Counted from the stretch's first letter, positions 9,364 to 18,377 are shown. The stretch is 64,000 bases of DNA from JAWXUE01 sp044432925 (GCA_044432925.1 JAWXUE010000002.1:22437-86436); one strand, 5' to 3'. Notes: generated by a model from the sequence alone, not told the origin. Numbers and translations are program-made.

Positions 9364-11305
9364 GGGACCAATGGGACCAAGACAAGGTGGAAAAAAAGCA
9401 CCTAAAGGAGCATTAAAAAAAGTAATGAATTACTTAGCTCTTAAAAATAAACCACAATTAATTATTGTATTTATTTGTTTAATATTCACAGCAGTAATAT
9501 CAGCTTCAACAGGTATATTCCAAACTCAGTTATTTTCAAAAGTAGTTTTACCTGGATTAGAAAGTGGAGATTTTAGTACTGTATCAGGATCATTAGCAGT
9601 AATATTATTATCAATTGCTGCACTTGCTACACTTGCTGTAATCTCATCATTTACATATACAAGAATAATGGCAACATTAACTCAAAAAGTAATGTATGAT
9701 TTAAGATGTGAAATGTTTAATAAAATGCAAACATTACCAGTTAAATATTTCGATCAAAATCCTCATGGAGATATAATGAGTGCTTATACAAATGATATTG
9801 ATGCATTAACACAATTCTTATCACAAACATTAGTATCATTAGTAAATACATCTATAATAATTATGTTTGTATTTGGATCAATGTTATATTATAGTTTCGT
9901 TTTAACACTTATTGTTATAGTAGGTATAATTATCATATTTACATTTACTAAAAAAATTGCTAGTAAAATGGGTAAATTCTTTGGTAAACAACAACATAAC
10001 ATGGGTGAGTTAGAAGGATTTGTTGAAGAGATGATGGAAGGTCAAAGAGTTGTTAAAGTATTCAATTATGAAGAAAAAGCAATGGATAGATTTGATGCTT
10101 TAAATGAAGCTCTACAATATTCATCTTGTGAAGCAAATAAAAGAGGTAATATATTAATGCCTGTATTAAATAATATGGGTAACTTAATTTATATTACAGT
10201 AGTAATCGTAGGTAGTATATTCTTTATAAATAATTGGACAAATTTCTCTATTGGATATTTTATTGCTAAATTATTTAATAATACAGTACCTCCTATAGCT
10301 GCTATCATTCTTCCTTTTATTACTATGACAAAACAATTAACACAATCTATTTCTCAAATATCTCAACAATTACCAATGTTTGGTATGGCATTAGCAGGAT
10401 CTAAAAGAATATTTGATTTAATTGAAACAGAATCTGAAACAGATGATGGTTATGTAACAATGGTAAAAGGTTACTTTGAAAAAGAAGAATTTGTTGAAAC
10501 AAATAATCATAACGATAAATGGTATTGGAAATATCCTCATACATCATATGATGGAACAACATATCATGAAGTTAAAGGTGATATAGTTTTAGAAAATGTA
10601 GACTTTGGTTATGTAGAAAATAAATTAGTATTAAAAGATATTAGTGTATATGCTAAACCAGGAGAACAAATAGCATTAGTTGGTTCAACAGGTGCTGGTA
10701 AAACAACTATAACAAATCTAATAAATAGATTTTATGATATAGCTGACGGTAAAGTAAGATATGATGGAATTAATATCAATAAAATTAGAAAATATGATTT
10801 AAGAAAATCATTAGGAGTAGTATTACAAGATACTAACTTATTTACAGGTACTGTATTTGATAATATTGCTTATGGTTTAGAAAATCCAACAGAAGAACAA
10901 GTTCATAATGCTGCTAAAATTGCTAATGCATATGAATTTATAACAAGACTTCCTGATGGATTTAATACAATGTTAGAAAACAATGCTGCTAATTTATCTC
11001 AAGGTCAAAGACAATTATTAAGTATTGCTAGAGCAGCATGTGCTGATGCTCCTGTAATGATTTTAGATGAAGCTACTTCTAGTATTGATACTAGAACAGA
11101 AGTATTAGTTCAAAAAGGTATGAGCCAATTAATGGAAGGTAGAACAGTGTTTGTTATAGCACATAGATTATCTACTATTAAAAACTCAGATTGTATTATG
11201 GTATTAGAGAATGGTAATGTTATTGAAAAAGGTAACCATGATTCTTTAATTAAAGATAAAAAAACTTATTATAGTTTCTATACAGGTAAAATTGAATTAA
11301 CATAA
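9356..11305 (+). CDS. Heterodimeric ABC exporter, catalytic half (LmrD/BmrD-like)
   Basis: The 649-aa partner has a Gly/Lys-rich N-terminus (GPMGPRQGGKK), six transmembrane segments (~35-330) and an ATPase domain with Walker A GSTGAGKTT (443-451), signature LSQGQRQ, intact catalytic E572 in LDEATSSID and switch H603 in IAHRLST. It therefore carries the residues that the first half lacks. An insertion of about 45 residues between membrane and ATPase domains (around 365-415, rich in Trp/Tyr/His) resembles the extra linker segment seen in BmrD/LmrD-type halves. AAGGGAG at 9339-9346 supports the start. The operon marR-exporter ends at the terminator at 11332. Confidence 0.93.
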   Translation: MNKGPMGPRQGGKKAPKGALKKVMNYLALKNKPQLIIVFICLIFTAVISASTGIFQTQLFSKVVLPGLESGDFSTVSGSLAVILLSIAALATLAVISSFTYTRIMATLTQKVMYDLRCEMFNKMQTLPVKYFDQNPHGDIMSAYTNDIDALTQFLSQTLVSLVNTSIIIMFVFGSMLYYSFVLTLIVIVGIIIIFTFTKKIASKMGKFFGKQQHNMGELEGFVEEMMEGQRVVKVFNYEEKAMDRFDALNEALQYSSCEANKRGNILMPVLNNMGNLIYITVVIVGSIFFINNWTNFSIGYFIAKLFNNTVPPIAAIILPFITMTKQLTQSISQISQQLPMFGMALAGSKRIFDLIETESETDDGYVTMVKGYFEKEEFVETNNHNDKWYWKYPHTSYDGTTYHEVKGDIVLENVDFGYVENKLVLKDISVYAKPGEQIALVGSTGAGKTTITNLINRFYDIADGKVRYDGININKIRKYDLRKSLGVVLQDTNLFTGTVFDNIAYGLENPTEEQVHNAAKIANAYEFITRLPDGFNTMLENNAANLSQGQRQLLSIARAACADAPVMILDEATSSIDTRTEVLVQKGMSQLMEGRTVFVIAHRLSTIKNSDCIMVLENGNVIEKGNHDSLIKDKKTYYSFYTGKIELT

Positions 11306-11331
11306 TAAATGGCTTATTTAAGACAAAAAAT

Positions 11332-11364
11332 AAAAGGTAGAAAGATTAACTTTCTACCTTTTTT
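11332..11364. terminator. Bidirectional terminator between exporter and exonuclease genes
   Basis: AAAAGGTAGAAAG (11332-11344) pairs with CTTTCTACCTTTT (11350-11362), 5-nt loop, with A-rich and T-rich flanks on either side, so it can end both converging units. Confidence 0.85.
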
Positions 11365-11368
11365 CTAT

Positions 11369-11875
11369 TTATAAAACTTTATCTAATACCGCTTTAACAA
11401 TTAAACAATCATCATATGCTCTATGATTAACTAAGTTTATATTATAATGTTCTCTTAAGAAATCTAATTTATATGTATTATGTTTTACTTTAGATTTAAT
11501 TACTGATATTGAATCTATAGCATTAATTGTTATATTTTTATTTATCATTATTTTATTTAAAAATCTTAAATCAAATGATACATTATGTGCTACTAAATCT
11601 TTTCCATCTATAAAATTAGCTATAGCATCAATATGTTTATCTATAGTACTTTTATTCATAACATCTTTATTAGATATTCCTGTGATGTTTGTTATTAAAT
11701 CACTTATTAATACTGATGGTTTAATTAAAGAAGTAATATTAGCTACTAATTCATTATTTTTAAATTCTAAAAATGCATACTCTATTATTTCATCATTATC
11801 TGTTAAGCCTGTTGTTTCAAAATCAAATATAATAAAATGATCTTTATTATAACTATATTGTTTGTTTACTATCAT
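11369..11875 (-). CDS. DEDDh 3'-5' exonuclease (DnaQ/RNase T superfamily)
   Basis: The 168-aa protein is a single exonuclease domain with all catalytic motifs: Exo I FDFETTG (residues ~18-24), Exo II HNVSFDLRFL (~97-106), and Exo III HRAYDD (~153-158), giving the DEDD-His set. The length fits stand-alone epsilon-like exonucleases rather than a polymerase domain. It would remove nucleotides from 3' ends in proofreading, repair or RNA processing; which one cannot be told. It is last in a minus-strand run with the membrane protein upstream, with which it overlaps by 23 nt, and ends just before the shared terminator. Confidence 0.85.
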   Translation of the reverse strand: MIVNKQYSYNKDHFIIFDFETTGLTDNDEIIEYAFLEFKNNELVANITSLIKPSVLISDLITNITGISNKDVMNKSTIDKHIDAIANFIDGKDLVAHNVSFDLRFLNKIMINKNITINAIDSISVIKSKVKHNTYKLDFLREHYNINLVNHRAYDDCLIVKAVLDKVL

Positions 11876-12524
11876 TTGCTTTCATCTCCAATAAATTTAT
11901 TATGAAATCATAATTATCTTTATGATGTTCATTAGGTAATTCATAATGCGGTTGTATTAATGTATTATTATTTAAGTACATTGCTGTATAATATATTTTT
12001 TGTGCTTGAAATGTATATTGTTGTAATTTAGATATTGTTTCATCATCAACATTTAAAAATAATTCTATTCCATAAAATTTAGTACATTTCTCTAATTGTT
12101 TATTAGGTTTATTATTTTCTTTTACTTCACTACTTTTAAAATATTGTTCGTTATCATTAACTATTAATATTTTATATGCTACATCTTTATCTATTAATAA
12201 ATAACTTGTTGCATAAGATAATTCCATTTTATTAGCTTTTCTATTATTAAGTATTTCTTTAATTTTATCTATAGATTGTATATCATAACTTTTTTCAGTA
12301 TATTTAGGTTTAAATTTATTATCTACCATTCTTCTAGTTAATTCATTTAATATTATTGAAATAATTATAAATAAGAAGATAGTAATAAATATTAATACTG
12401 ATTCTATTTTTATTACTTTTATAAAATAAAGATAGAAGAAGATACAACCTACTAATACATTAACTAACATAAATAGAAGAAGTATTGGAACACTTTTAGT
12501 TCTTAAAAATTTCTTTTTCTCCAT
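11853..12524 (-). CDS. Two-TM membrane protein of unknown function
   Basis: The product is 223 aa with two adjacent hydrophobic segments near the N-terminus (about residues 13-38 and 42-62), then ~160 soluble residues, a topology that places most of the protein in the cytoplasm. No family was recognised. An in-frame GTG lies 9 nt upstream, but AGGTG is spaced 6 nt before the ATG at 12524, so the ATG is preferred. It overlaps the exonuclease gene by 23 nt and starts 1 nt from the pepF stop, so all three are probably co-transcribed. The conserved-looking CTKFYGIELFLNVDDET segment may help a profile search. Confidence 0.65.
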   Translation of the reverse strand: MEKKKFLRTKSVPILLLFMLVNVLVGCIFFYLYFIKVIKIESVLIFITIFLFIIISIILNELTRRMVDNKFKPKYTEKSYDIQSIDKIKEILNNRKANKMELSYATSYLLIDKDVAYKILIVNDNEQYFKSSEVKENNKPNKQLEKCTKFYGIELFLNVDDETISKLQQYTFQAQKIYYTAMYLNNNTLIQPHYELPNEHHKDNYDFIINLLEMKANDSKQTI

Positions 12525-12525
12525 C

Positions 12526-14277
12526 TTATTCACCTAGTAATATTTCTAATTCATCTACTAAACTTTCTAATCTTCTAACAACAGATAAGAATGCATCTTT
12601 TTTAGTTAAATCTACATTAGCTTTTTTAACTAATTCAACAGGATAATCAGATCCTCCAGATTTTAATAAAGTTAAGTAATCTTCAAGTCCATTATTGTTT
12701 TTAACATTTTCATACATCATAATACTTGCTGCATAAGATGTAGCATATTGATATACATAAAATGCTGTTGAATAGAAGTGAGGGATATAAGCCCATACAG
12801 CTTCTTTATATTGTTGTTTATCTAAATCTAAATCATAATATTGTTTATTTAAATCTTTCATTATATTAGATAATACTACATGATTAAATGATCCATTTTC
12901 TTCATAATATTTATGTGCTTGATATTCAAAATCAGCAAATAAAGATTGTCTATAAAACGTCCCAAGTAAGCCATCTATTGCACTTTGTAACATTACAATC
13001 TTTTCATTTTTATCATCTATTTTTGTTAGTAAATGATCTAGTAATAAATGTTCATTAAAGATAGATGCAATCTCAGCAACAAACAATGTATAGTTAGCTG
13101 TTTCATGTGGTTGATATTTTTGAGAGAACTTAGTATGGATAGAATGTCCTGCTTCATGAGCAAGTGTAAAACATTCACCAATTGTATTATCAAAGTTCAT
13201 TTTAATATATGGTTCTAAATTAACTACACCACAAGAAAATGCTCCTGATGATTTTCCATCTTTAGGATATACATCTACTAAATCATTTGCTAATACATCA
13301 CAACCAAATTGATAAAATTCTCCACCTAATTTAGACATTGCTTCTAAACATATTTTTTTAGAAGTTTCATAATCAAATTTAGTTTTACTTTCTTTTAATT
13401 GTAATGGTCTATCATATGTATAATGTTCATCTAAATTAAAATATTTTTTTCTTAAGTTAAAATATTTTTTTACAGGGTCTGTATTACTTTTAGTTGTTTC
13501 TATTAAATTTAAATATATTTGTTTATCTATATTATTAGAATATAATACCATATCTAATATTGAATCATATCCACGAGCTTTAGCTTGTGCACTTCTAGAT
13601 TGTATACAACCTAAATAAATAGAAGCATAAGTATTCTTTTTATCGAAGTAAGGTTTGTATGCAGCTTCAAATATTAATTTACGATCTTCTTGAGATTTTG
13701 TTGTTTGTAGGTATCCTCTAAAATTAGATACATTAATTGATAATGTTTCTTTAGTAGATAATGTTACATTAACATCACTAGCATCAGCTACACTTAATTG
13801 ATCATATAAATTACTATAATTATTTAATGGTGCATTATAATGAGACATTAATAATTCTTCATTAGTTGATTTAATATAATTTTGTTCTCTAAATAATTTA
13901 TCAAAGTTAAATTGATTTACATCATATTTTGTATCTTTAATAAAACTGTTTATTGTTTCTTGTCCTATTGATATTATTTCACTTGAAACAAAAGAAGTAG
14001 AACTAATAAAGTTCATATAAATACTTTGTACTTTATTTAATTGTTCTTGTATTTTAGCATCTTTTTGATTTAATGTACTTTTTAACATAGCATAAATATA
14101 AAGATGTTCTAATTTAATATCTAATTCTTTACTAAAATCTAAGTATTCTTGAAATACTTTTTTATTATTTAATTTACCTTTATAACTTGTAATTTTATTA
14201 CTACTCTCTATAAAGTTATTTAATTCAGTATTCCATACTTCATCATTTTTAAATATTTTTGTTAAATCCCAATTCAT
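12526..14277 (-). CDS. pepF: Oligoendopeptidase F, M3-family zinc peptidase
   Basis: The 583-aa protein has the M3B layout: an N-terminal helical lobe and a C-terminal catalytic lobe with zinc motif HEAGH at 374-378 (LAHEAGHSIHTKF) and a downstream glutamate in TLFVAEIASIFNEH. PepF cleaves short peptides in the cytoplasm for amino-acid recovery or signal-peptide turnover. Family length is about 600 aa, so it is complete. The second Met is used as start because AGGAG lies 9 nt before it, whereas the first ATG directly abuts the site. It is the first gene of the minus-strand group that includes the membrane protein and exonuclease, downstream of the jag terminator. Confidence 0.92.
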   Translation of the reverse strand: MNWDLTKIFKNDEVWNTELNNFIESSNKITSYKGKLNNKKVFQEYLDFSKELDIKLEHLYIYAMLKSTLNQKDAKIQEQLNKVQSIYMNFISSTSFVSSEIISIGQETINSFIKDTKYDVNQFNFDKLFREQNYIKSTNEELLMSHYNAPLNNYSNLYDQLSVADASDVNVTLSTKETLSINVSNFRGYLQTTKSQEDRKLIFEAAYKPYFDKKNTYASIYLGCIQSRSAQAKARGYDSILDMVLYSNNIDKQIYLNLIETTKSNTDPVKKYFNLRKKYFNLDEHYTYDRPLQLKESKTKFDYETSKKICLEAMSKLGGEFYQFGCDVLANDLVDVYPKDGKSSGAFSCGVVNLEPYIKMNFDNTIGECFTLAHEAGHSIHTKFSQKYQPHETANYTLFVAEIASIFNEHLLLDHLLTKIDDKNEKIVMLQSAIDGLLGTFYRQSLFADFEYQAHKYYEENGSFNHVVLSNIMKDLNKQYYDLDLDKQQYKEAVWAYIPHFYSTAFYVYQYATSYAASIMMYENVKNNNGLEDYLTLLKSGGSDYPVELVKKANVDLTKKDAFLSVVRRLESLVDELEILLGE

Positions 14278-14321
14278 TTTAATCATCTCCTAATTGTAAT
14301 AATACCATATTGTTTATTATT

Positions 14322-14352
14322 TATAAAGAAAAAAGAAGACCTTAGTCTTCTT
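14322..14352 (-). terminator. Terminator of the rpmH-rnpA-yidC-jag operon
   Basis: On the minus strand AAGAAGAC and GTCTTCTT (plus coordinates 14333-14340 and 14345-14352) form a stem with a 4-nt loop followed by TTTTTTC. The stem overlaps the jag stop codon. Confidence 0.8.
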
Positions 14353-14953
14353 AGTTTTTAGGTTTAATTACGATTGCTCTATTTTCCCCTTGACCTTCAG
14401 ATTGAGTTATTACATCTCTCCAATCAGAAAGTTTAGCATGAATAATTCTACGTTCAAATGAATTCATTGCATCAAGTTTAACTTCTATTTTAGTTCTAGC
14501 AACTTCTTTAGCAGTTTTTGTTGCAACAATTTCTAATTGGCTTCTACGTTTTTCTCTGTAACCACCAATATCAATTGTAACTATTTGGTGTACTCCACTA
14601 TAACTTCTTAATAAGTCTCTTACTAAGTTTTGTAGTGCTTCTAATGTACGACCTTTAAATCCAATTAATAATGAGTTTTCAGAAGAGAAGATGTTATAAG
14701 TAATTTCTCCCTCATCTAAAGATGATTTAGCTTCTAACTTATATTCTATATTAAATTGATTTAATATCGCTTCAATATATCTTTTTCCTTCTAAAGTTAA
14801 GTTAATATCAACTAAAGCTTCAACTAACATATTTTCTTCAGTTTCTTCTAATACAGTTAAAAATATTTTTTCACTTGAAATATTAAATTTACTAACAGCA
14901 ATATCCATTGCTTCATCTAAATCTTTAGCGTTAAATTCTTCTTTTCTTAACAT
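14351..14953 (-). CDS. khpB: RNA-binding protein KhpB/Jag (SpoIIIJ-associated)
   Basis: The 200-aa protein has the three Jag parts: an N-terminal Jag_N domain (MLRKEEFNAKDLDEAMDIAV), a KH domain around residues 60-125 (LLIGFKGRTLEALQNLVRDL, a GxxG-type loop GFKG), and a C-terminal R3H domain (SFERRIIHAKLSDW, then VITQSEGQGENRAIVI). Jag/KhpB binds many small RNAs and mRNAs and affects cell elongation in Gram-positive bacteria. It sits just downstream of yidC in the conserved origin-side cluster rpmH-rnpA-yidC-jag. The Jag_N to KH linker is short, unlike the long linkers of streptococci. Confidence 0.93.
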   Translation of the reverse strand: MLRKEEFNAKDLDEAMDIAVSKFNISSEKIFLTVLEETEENMLVEALVDINLTLEGKRYIEAILNQFNIEYKLEAKSSLDEGEITYNIFSSENSLLIGFKGRTLEALQNLVRDLLRSYSGVHQIVTIDIGGYREKRRSQLEIVATKTAKEVARTKIEVKLDAMNSFERRIIHAKLSDWRDVITQSEGQGENRAIVIKPKN

Positions 14954-14967
14954 ATTTTCACCACTTC

Positions 14968-15933
14968 TTATTTATTTTCATTAGAAACTACATCAATAAT
15001 TTCTCTTTTTGAGTCTTTTTTATTTTCTCTTAATTCTTTTGGATCAATAAAATCAGAACTGTTCATTTTACGATAATTTTTTTCTTGTAATTTTCTTGTT
15101 AGAATGAATTGTCCTAAACTGAATGTATTACCAATTACCCAATATAAAGCAAGTCCAGTTTCTTGTGTTGCAATCATCCCTAACATTACAGGTGAGATGA
15201 TTAATAATATTTTCATATTTTTTTGCATTGCCTCAGATTGAGGATTTTTATTTGGAATATTTTTAGCATAAGAAGGTTTCTTTTGAGAAAGCTTTTGTTG
15301 TAGAATCATTGTTCCAACAACTATTGCTACTAAAAATCCATTAAAAATTTGATTTTTTAATTCTCCAGAATATAAACTACCATTTAAATCAAAACCTAAG
15401 AAGTTATGGTTAGTTAAAGTTAACGCTCCACCTTCAACAGTAATACGTTTAATAACAGTATACATTGCTGTAAATATTGGAAATTGTAATGGAAGAGCTA
15501 AACATCCTAATGGATTAATACCATGTTTTTTGTATATAGCTTGCATTTCCATTTGTTTTCTTTGATTACTTTGAGGATCTGTTCTACCAGCATATTTCAT
15601 TTGTACTCTTGTCATATCATCTTGAGCTAATTGCATTTTAAACATAGTGTTATTAGCACCAGAATAAATTGGCCAAGCAATAGATCTAACAATAATAGTT
15701 GTGAAAATTAATCCCCAACCAAATGAACCACCAAATAAATTACCAATTGAATTCATAAGCCATCCGATAGGCCATAATAATAACCAACCGAATAAGTTTG
15801 TTTCATCTGAAAATTTATTTAATGGAGCTTCGTACATTTCAGCTCCACATCCACTTAAAGAAACCACAAAAACTAATAATAGAAGAACTAATACTATTCT
15901 TTTGTAATTCCATTTATTAATAAAATTTGTCAT
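14968..15933 (-). CDS. yidC: Membrane protein insertase YidC/Oxa1/SpoIIIJ, lipoprotein form
   Basis: The 321-aa protein has an N-terminal signal with lipobox LSGC (Cys about residue 29) and five later transmembrane segments, the Gram-positive YidC form that lacks the large periplasmic domain. The positively charged cytosolic hairpin (RVQMKYAGRTDPQSNQRKQMEMQ) and the membrane-groove Arg in TTIIVRSIAWPIY are visible. It inserts and folds membrane proteins, with or without SecYEG. It overlaps rnpA by 4 nt and is followed by jag, the classic order. The basic C-terminal tail may contact the ribosome. Confidence 0.95.
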   Translation of the reverse strand: MTNFINKWNYKRIVLVLLLLVFVVSLSGCGAEMYEAPLNKFSDETNLFGWLLLWPIGWLMNSIGNLFGGSFGWGLIFTTIIVRSIAWPIYSGANNTMFKMQLAQDDMTRVQMKYAGRTDPQSNQRKQMEMQAIYKKHGINPLGCLALPLQFPIFTAMYTVIKRITVEGGALTLTNHNFLGFDLNGSLYSGELKNQIFNGFLVAIVVGTMILQQKLSQKKPSYAKNIPNKNPQSEAMQKNMKILLIISPVMLGMIATQETGLALYWVIGNTFSLGQFILTRKLQEKNYRKMNSSDFIDPKELRENKKDSKREIIDVVSNENK

Positions 15934-16280
15934 TTGTTTGTCTCCTCAGACCATACGTCTAATGTTTTTAATATTTTTTTAATTTGAAATAATCTATCGT
16001 CATGAGATAAAGTTAAACTATCTTTTCTCGCTATAACAAATATGTTAAAGTTTTTAAGATTGTTTTTATATATATTTATAATATTTTTAATTTGTCTTTT
16101 CTGACGATTTCTTACTACAGCATTCCCTATTTTTTTAGAAACACTCATTGCTAATCGAAAATGTTTGGTTTCGTGATTTTTAGTTACATAAATAATGTAA
16201 TATTTATTTCCGCTAGATTTCTTTTTTCGTAAGATTGTTTCTATTTCTTTACTTTTTTTAATTCTATATTCTTTTTTCAT
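15930..16280 (-). CDS. rnpA: Ribonuclease P protein component
   Basis: The 116-aa basic protein carries the RnpA signature MSVSKKIGNAVVRNRQKRQIKNI (residues ~51-72), the RNR helix that contacts the catalytic RNA and precursor tRNA. It helps RNase P RNA cut the 5' leader from tRNA precursors. Length matches the family (110-120 aa). It is flanked by rpmH and yidC, with a 4-nt overlap with yidC. Confidence 0.96.
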   Translation of the reverse strand: MKKEYRIKKSKEIETILRKKKSSGNKYYIIYVTKNHETKHFRLAMSVSKKIGNAVVRNRQKRQIKNIINIYKNNLKNFNIFVIARKDSLTLSHDDRLFQIKKILKTLDVWSEETNK

Positions 16281-16349
16281 ATAAATAAAAAAGAACTCCC
16301 TTAAAAAAGAATAATCAATTTCAGGTAAGTTCTAGTTATTATTAGATTA

Positions 16350-16484
16350 TTATACAGTTAATTCTTTACGTCCTCTTTGACGACGACGTTTTAAAACTAA
16401 ACGTCCTCCCACAGTAGCCATTCTAGCTCTGAATCCGTGAGTTTTTTGTCTTTTACGTTTATTAGGTTGATATGTTCTTTTCAT
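16350..16484 (-). CDS. rpmH: 50S ribosomal protein L34
   Basis: A 44-codon frame encodes MKRTYQPNKRKRQKTHGFRA followed by RMATVGGRLVLKRRR and a basic end, which is L34 at its usual length. Start is ATG at 16484 with an AGGCGG-like site upstream on the minus strand; stop is TAA at 16350-16352. It is the first gene of the minus-strand cluster leaving the origin, opposite dnaA, the usual Bacillota arrangement. Confidence 0.97.
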   Translation of the reverse strand: MKRTYQPNKRKRQKTHGFRARMATVGGRLVLKRRRQRGRKELTV

Positions 16485-16716
16485 TTGAGTAAACCGCCTT
16501 TCTTACGAAACCATGCTTGTATATTTTACTATGAATTAGTACATTTTGTCAAGATGTAATTAAAAATTTATTAAATATAATGATTTTAGTAAAATTTAAA
16601 TTTTTTATAAAAATAATATCAATATAAAATATAACAATTTATTAAGTAAATCAAAGTAAAAAAAATTAAAAAATGTTGATAAATTTGTGTATAAATTAAA
16701 CCAAAATGTTGATAAG

Positions 16717-16845
16717 TTGTCCACTACTTTATCCACATGTTGATATGTGGATAAATGTATTAAATTGGGCTGTATAGCCAAATATTTAGTGAGTTATCCA
16801 CATTTTACTATAAAATTTAGTCGAAATGTGAAAAAGTTATCCACA
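16717..16845. other. oriC: Replication origin, upstream DnaA-box cluster
   Basis: The 443-bp rpmH-dnaA gap holds four perfect DnaA boxes: TTATCCACA at 16729-16737, 16794-16802 and 16837-16845, and the inverted TGTGGATAA at 16746-16754. A weaker TTGTCCACT lies at 16717-16725. The stretch 16540-16700 before them is almost pure A/T. Together with the second cluster after dnaA this is the bipartite oriC of Bacillota. Confidence 0.92.
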
Positions 16846-16866
16846 TTTTTAGTGGAAAAATAAACA

Positions 16867-16894
16867 TTGATTTTATATATATTTAGGATATAAT
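16867..16894 (+). promoter_or_regulatory. Probable dnaA promoter
   Basis: TTGATT (16867-16872) and TATAAT (16889-16894) are separated by 16 bp and lie about 35 bp before the dnaA ribosome site. The nearest DnaA box ends at 16845, close enough for autoregulation by DnaA. Confidence 0.7.
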
Positions 16895-16927
16895 GTAGAC
16901 ACATAAAAGAAAATAGGGGGTGTTATT

Positions 16928-18253
16928 ATCGAAGCTTATGAAAGTATATGGAATAACGTATTACAACGTGTTGAAGAATCATATGATGAACAAACATTTA
17001 ATGAGATATTTGCTTGTTGTACATACAATAATTTTGAAAATGGTTATATAAATATTGTTGCACCAGATGATTTTATTAAAACTAGATTAAATAAATTCCA
17101 TAATAATAAAATAAACGAGATATTATCAAAATTAACAACAGAAAATGTAAAAATTAAGTTTTTCTTACAACATGAATTAGAAGTAGAATCTAATGTAGAA
17201 GATATTGAACCTATTTTATTATATAGAAATAATTTAAAAACAACTTATAGTTTTAATAACTTTGTTGTTGGGCAATCTAATAGATTTGCTTTTCAATTAG
17301 CAACTAAAATTGCTGATCAACCAGGTATGGTAGCTAATCCTTTTTATATATTTGGTTCTGTAGGATTAGGTAAAACTCATTTAATGCAAGGTATAGGTAA
17401 TTATATATTAGATACTGATATAAATAAACAAGTATTATATGTTAAAGCTGATCAATTTATTGAAGATTATTCTAAATTTTGTAAGAATGAAATGCCTGAA
17501 TTTACTGATAAATATAGAAATTTAGATATTTTATTAATAGATGATATTCAAGTATTAGAAATTGGTAAGAAATCACAAATAGAATTCTTTAAAGTTTTTG
17601 ATTTATTATTTAATGAAAATAAGCAAATTATTATAACATCTGACCGTCCTGCTAATGAATTAAATATAATGGAACGTTTAACTTCTAGATTTAGTGCAGG
17701 TTTAACAGTAGATATTCAAACACCTAATTTAGATCATCGTGTAAGTATACTTAGAAAAAAAGTTGCTGAAACAACTAATTTAGAAGTAGAAGATAGTGTA
17801 TTAGATTTTATAGCTGCTGTATTTACTAATAATATTAGAGAATTAGAAGGTGCTTTCACAAGAGTTTTATACTATTGTACAACATGTGATATACCTATTA
17901 CATTAGAAAATGCTCAAGAAGCATTAGGACCTTTAATAAATAATAGAAGAATTAGTAATAATCATAATGAAAGTAACTTTACTAAAGTACAAGATGTTGT
18001 AGCAAGTTTCTTTAATATAACAATAGATGATTTAATTGGAAGTAAAAGACAAGCTAAATTTGTTTTAGCACGTCATATTGCAATGTATATATTAAAAAAT
18101 ACATATGGTTTATCTTATAAAAAGATCGGTAGTTTATTTTCTAATAGAGATCATTCAACAATTATCTCAGGATGCGATAAAATTGAAACAGAATTAAAGA
18201 TTAATGAAGAAGTTAAATTAGCTTATGATACTATAATGAAAAAAGTACAATAA
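16928..18253 (+). CDS. dnaA: Chromosomal replication initiator DnaA (apparent ATC start)
   Basis: The full DnaA is 441 residues: domain I begins EAYESIWNNVLQRVEES at 16931, domain III has Walker A GSVGLGKTH and Walker B LLIDDIQ, and domain IV has the DNA-binding helix-turn-helix ending SNRDHSTIISGCDKIE. Remarkably the frame has no ATG, GTG or TTG between the upstream stop (TAA 16904-16906) and residue 134; codons before GAA are GGT GTT ATT ATC. AGGGGG (16915-16920) is placed 7 nt before ATC 16928 and 4 nt before ATT 16925, so ATC (or ATT) is the likely initiator, exactly where a normal ATG would be expected. Rare AUU/AUC initiators throttle translation in a few genes such as infC. A one-base sequence error (ATG to ATC) is the alternative. 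Confidence 0.93.
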   Translation: MEAYESIWNNVLQRVEESYDEQTFNEIFACCTYNNFENGYINIVAPDDFIKTRLNKFHNNKINEILSKLTTENVKIKFFLQHELEVESNVEDIEPILLYRNNLKTTYSFNNFVVGQSNRFAFQLATKIADQPGMVANPFYIFGSVGLGKTHLMQGIGNYILDTDINKQVLYVKADQFIEDYSKFCKNEMPEFTDKYRNLDILLIDDIQVLEIGKKSQIEFFKVFDLLFNENKQIIITSDRPANELNIMERLTSRFSAGLTVDIQTPNLDHRVSILRKKVAETTNLEVEDSVLDFIAAVFTNNIRELEGAFTRVLYYCTTCDIPITLENAQEALGPLINNRRISNNHNESNFTKVQDVVASFFNITIDDLIGSKRQAKFVLARHIAMYILKNTYGLSYKKIGSLFSNRDHSTIISGCDKIETELKINEEVKLAYDTIMKKVQ

Positions 18254-18255
18254 AG

Positions 18256-18377
18256 TTATCCCCAAACTTATCAACATTAATCCACAATGTAATCCACATA
18301 TAAAAATTCAAATTATAAGCGTAGTTATGGTGTTATTTTAGTTATCCACAAATCCACACTTATAATAATAGTAGTAA
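18256..18377. other. oriC: Replication origin, downstream DnaA-box cluster and likely unwinding element
   Basis: Between dnaA and dnaN lie a perfect box TTATCCACA (18342-18350) and near-boxes TTATCCCCA (18256-18264), TAATCCACA (18278-18286 and 18290-18298) and AAATCCACA just after 18350. About ten bases further is a run of triplets TAA TAA TAG TAG TAA (18363-18377) continuing into A/T. This resembles the DnaA-trio motif (5'-TAG/TAA repeats) that guides strand opening next to DnaA boxes in Bacillus. Confidence 0.75.

Noticed and set aside
17327..18253. dnaA starting at the internal ATG 17327
   Set aside because: This would remove domains I-II, and the coding signal clearly continues upstream to 16931 with DnaA-like sequence and a ribosome site at 16915.
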